From positions 1-5,406 of the forward strand of contig CAYLHS010000114.1 of the NCBI GenBank assembly GCA_964383535.1: a DNA stretch of 5,406 bases. Reading direction: 5' to 3'. The notes below the pieces were generated by a model, which saw only the letters and a list, made by a program, of their open reading frames with translations, did not search any database and was not told the DNA's origin. Made by a program: the position numbers and the translations under genes. Shown here piece after piece: positions 5,227-5,406 of this stretch; position 1 is the first letter of the stretch, and each line of letters starts with the position of its first letter. The DNA comes from CAYLHS01 sp964383535 (GTDB lineage Bacteria > Actinomycetota > Acidimicrobiia > Spongiisociales > UBA4744).

Positions 5227-5364
5227 GCGTGTCCGGGAACGGAGTCCGAGCTGCGTCGCGGCTTTGCCAGCGACGCCGTCTGATACCCCGGCGAGAGGTT
5301 CGATCAACCACCCCCAACCACTCCGAGGGCCCATGGGTCTTCGGTGTCTCGGCGACACGATCGC
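5227..5364. other. Intergenic stretch without a recognisable gene
   Basis: No reading frame on either strand shows a credible protein or ribosome binding site. The only structure seen is a short hairpin, GTGTC (5344-5348) with GACAC (5354-5358) around loop TCGGC, just ahead of the promoter at 5365. Confidence 0.5.
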
Positions 5365-5393
5365 TTGCCCGCGGCCTGATCGCCCGGTACAGT
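5365..5393 (+). promoter_or_regulatory. Sigma70-type promoter for a gene starting at the right edge
   Basis: TTGCCC (5365-5370), a 17-base spacer and TACAGT (5388-5393) give the best-formed promoter of the window. The expected transcription start is about 5400, and an ATG occurs at 5403-5405, so the next gene may begin with a 3-base leader. Only four bases of that gene are visible, so it is not called as a CDS. Confidence 0.55.
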
Positions 5394-5406
5394 CTGCTCT
5401 CGATGA

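Noticed and set aside
5112..5248. Inverted CGGACTC (5112-5118) and GAGTCCG (5242-5248) around the tRNA
   Set aside because: Seven bases, 120 bases apart, with the tRNA and a terminator between; expected by chance.
5173..5358. Small minus-strand open frame in the right intergenic region
   Set aside because: It runs into the tRNA and terminator, has no ribosome binding site and no protein-like composition.
5118..5406. tRNA-Ala as an integration site for a mobile element
   Set aside because: No repeat of the tRNA 3' end downstream and no integrase; the ATCCCCT similarity at 5201-5207 is part of the terminator hairpin.

Overview
The window is GC-rich bacterial chromosome with densely packed genes, frequent GTG starts and at least three starts that look leaderless or nearly so. 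Gene content (paired single-RCK TrkA proteins, an LCP/LytR_C protein between nadD and rsfS, an M23 protein of the HxGxD / LH type) points to Actinomycetota, tentatively a class such as Acidimicrobiia. That placement rests on gene order and protein style alone, with no database search. No mobile element, CRISPR array, prophage or attachment site was seen.

Minus strand, 1808 down to 1: a tightly coupled potassium-uptake operon. Two separate TrkA-type regulators, each with one NAD-binding domain and one RCK_C domain, overlap by ATGA. A previously easy-to-miss 48-residue single-pass membrane protein (496..350) overlaps the second trkA by GTGA. The stop of the small gene overlaps the trkH start by one base (TGATG). 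TrkH runs off the left edge. Together these would form a Na+/H+-coupled or channel-like K+ transporter with a heteromeric cytosolic RCK ring and perhaps a small accessory subunit.

Positions 1809-1958 are a 150-base divergent intergenic stretch. Plus strand from 1959: a stand-alone CheY-like receiver protein, then a hairpin-forming inverted repeat (2363-2411) that contains the Shine-Dalgarno of the next gene, then a secreted M23-fold protein that keeps its zinc ligands but lacks both catalytic histidines. Next comes nadD (NAD synthesis) with a probable leaderless GTG start, overlapping by 8 bases a membrane-anchored, catalytically degenerate LCP protein with a LytR_C domain, followed by rsfS (ribosome silencing factor). 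The rsfS frame is open directly from the LCP stop codon, but the conserved N-terminal helix begins upstream of the only standard start; the best placed initiator seems to be an AUC codon.

The right end holds a tRNA-Ala(GGC) with its own extended -10 promoter and a strong hairpin terminator, then about 175 bases without a gene that end in a good sigma70-type promoter (TTGCCC-17-TACAGT) with an ATG just at the edge, presumably the next gene. The observations most worth checking are the unannotated small Trk-operon membrane protein, the non-standard rsfS start, and the SD-sequestering hairpin ahead of the M23 gene.
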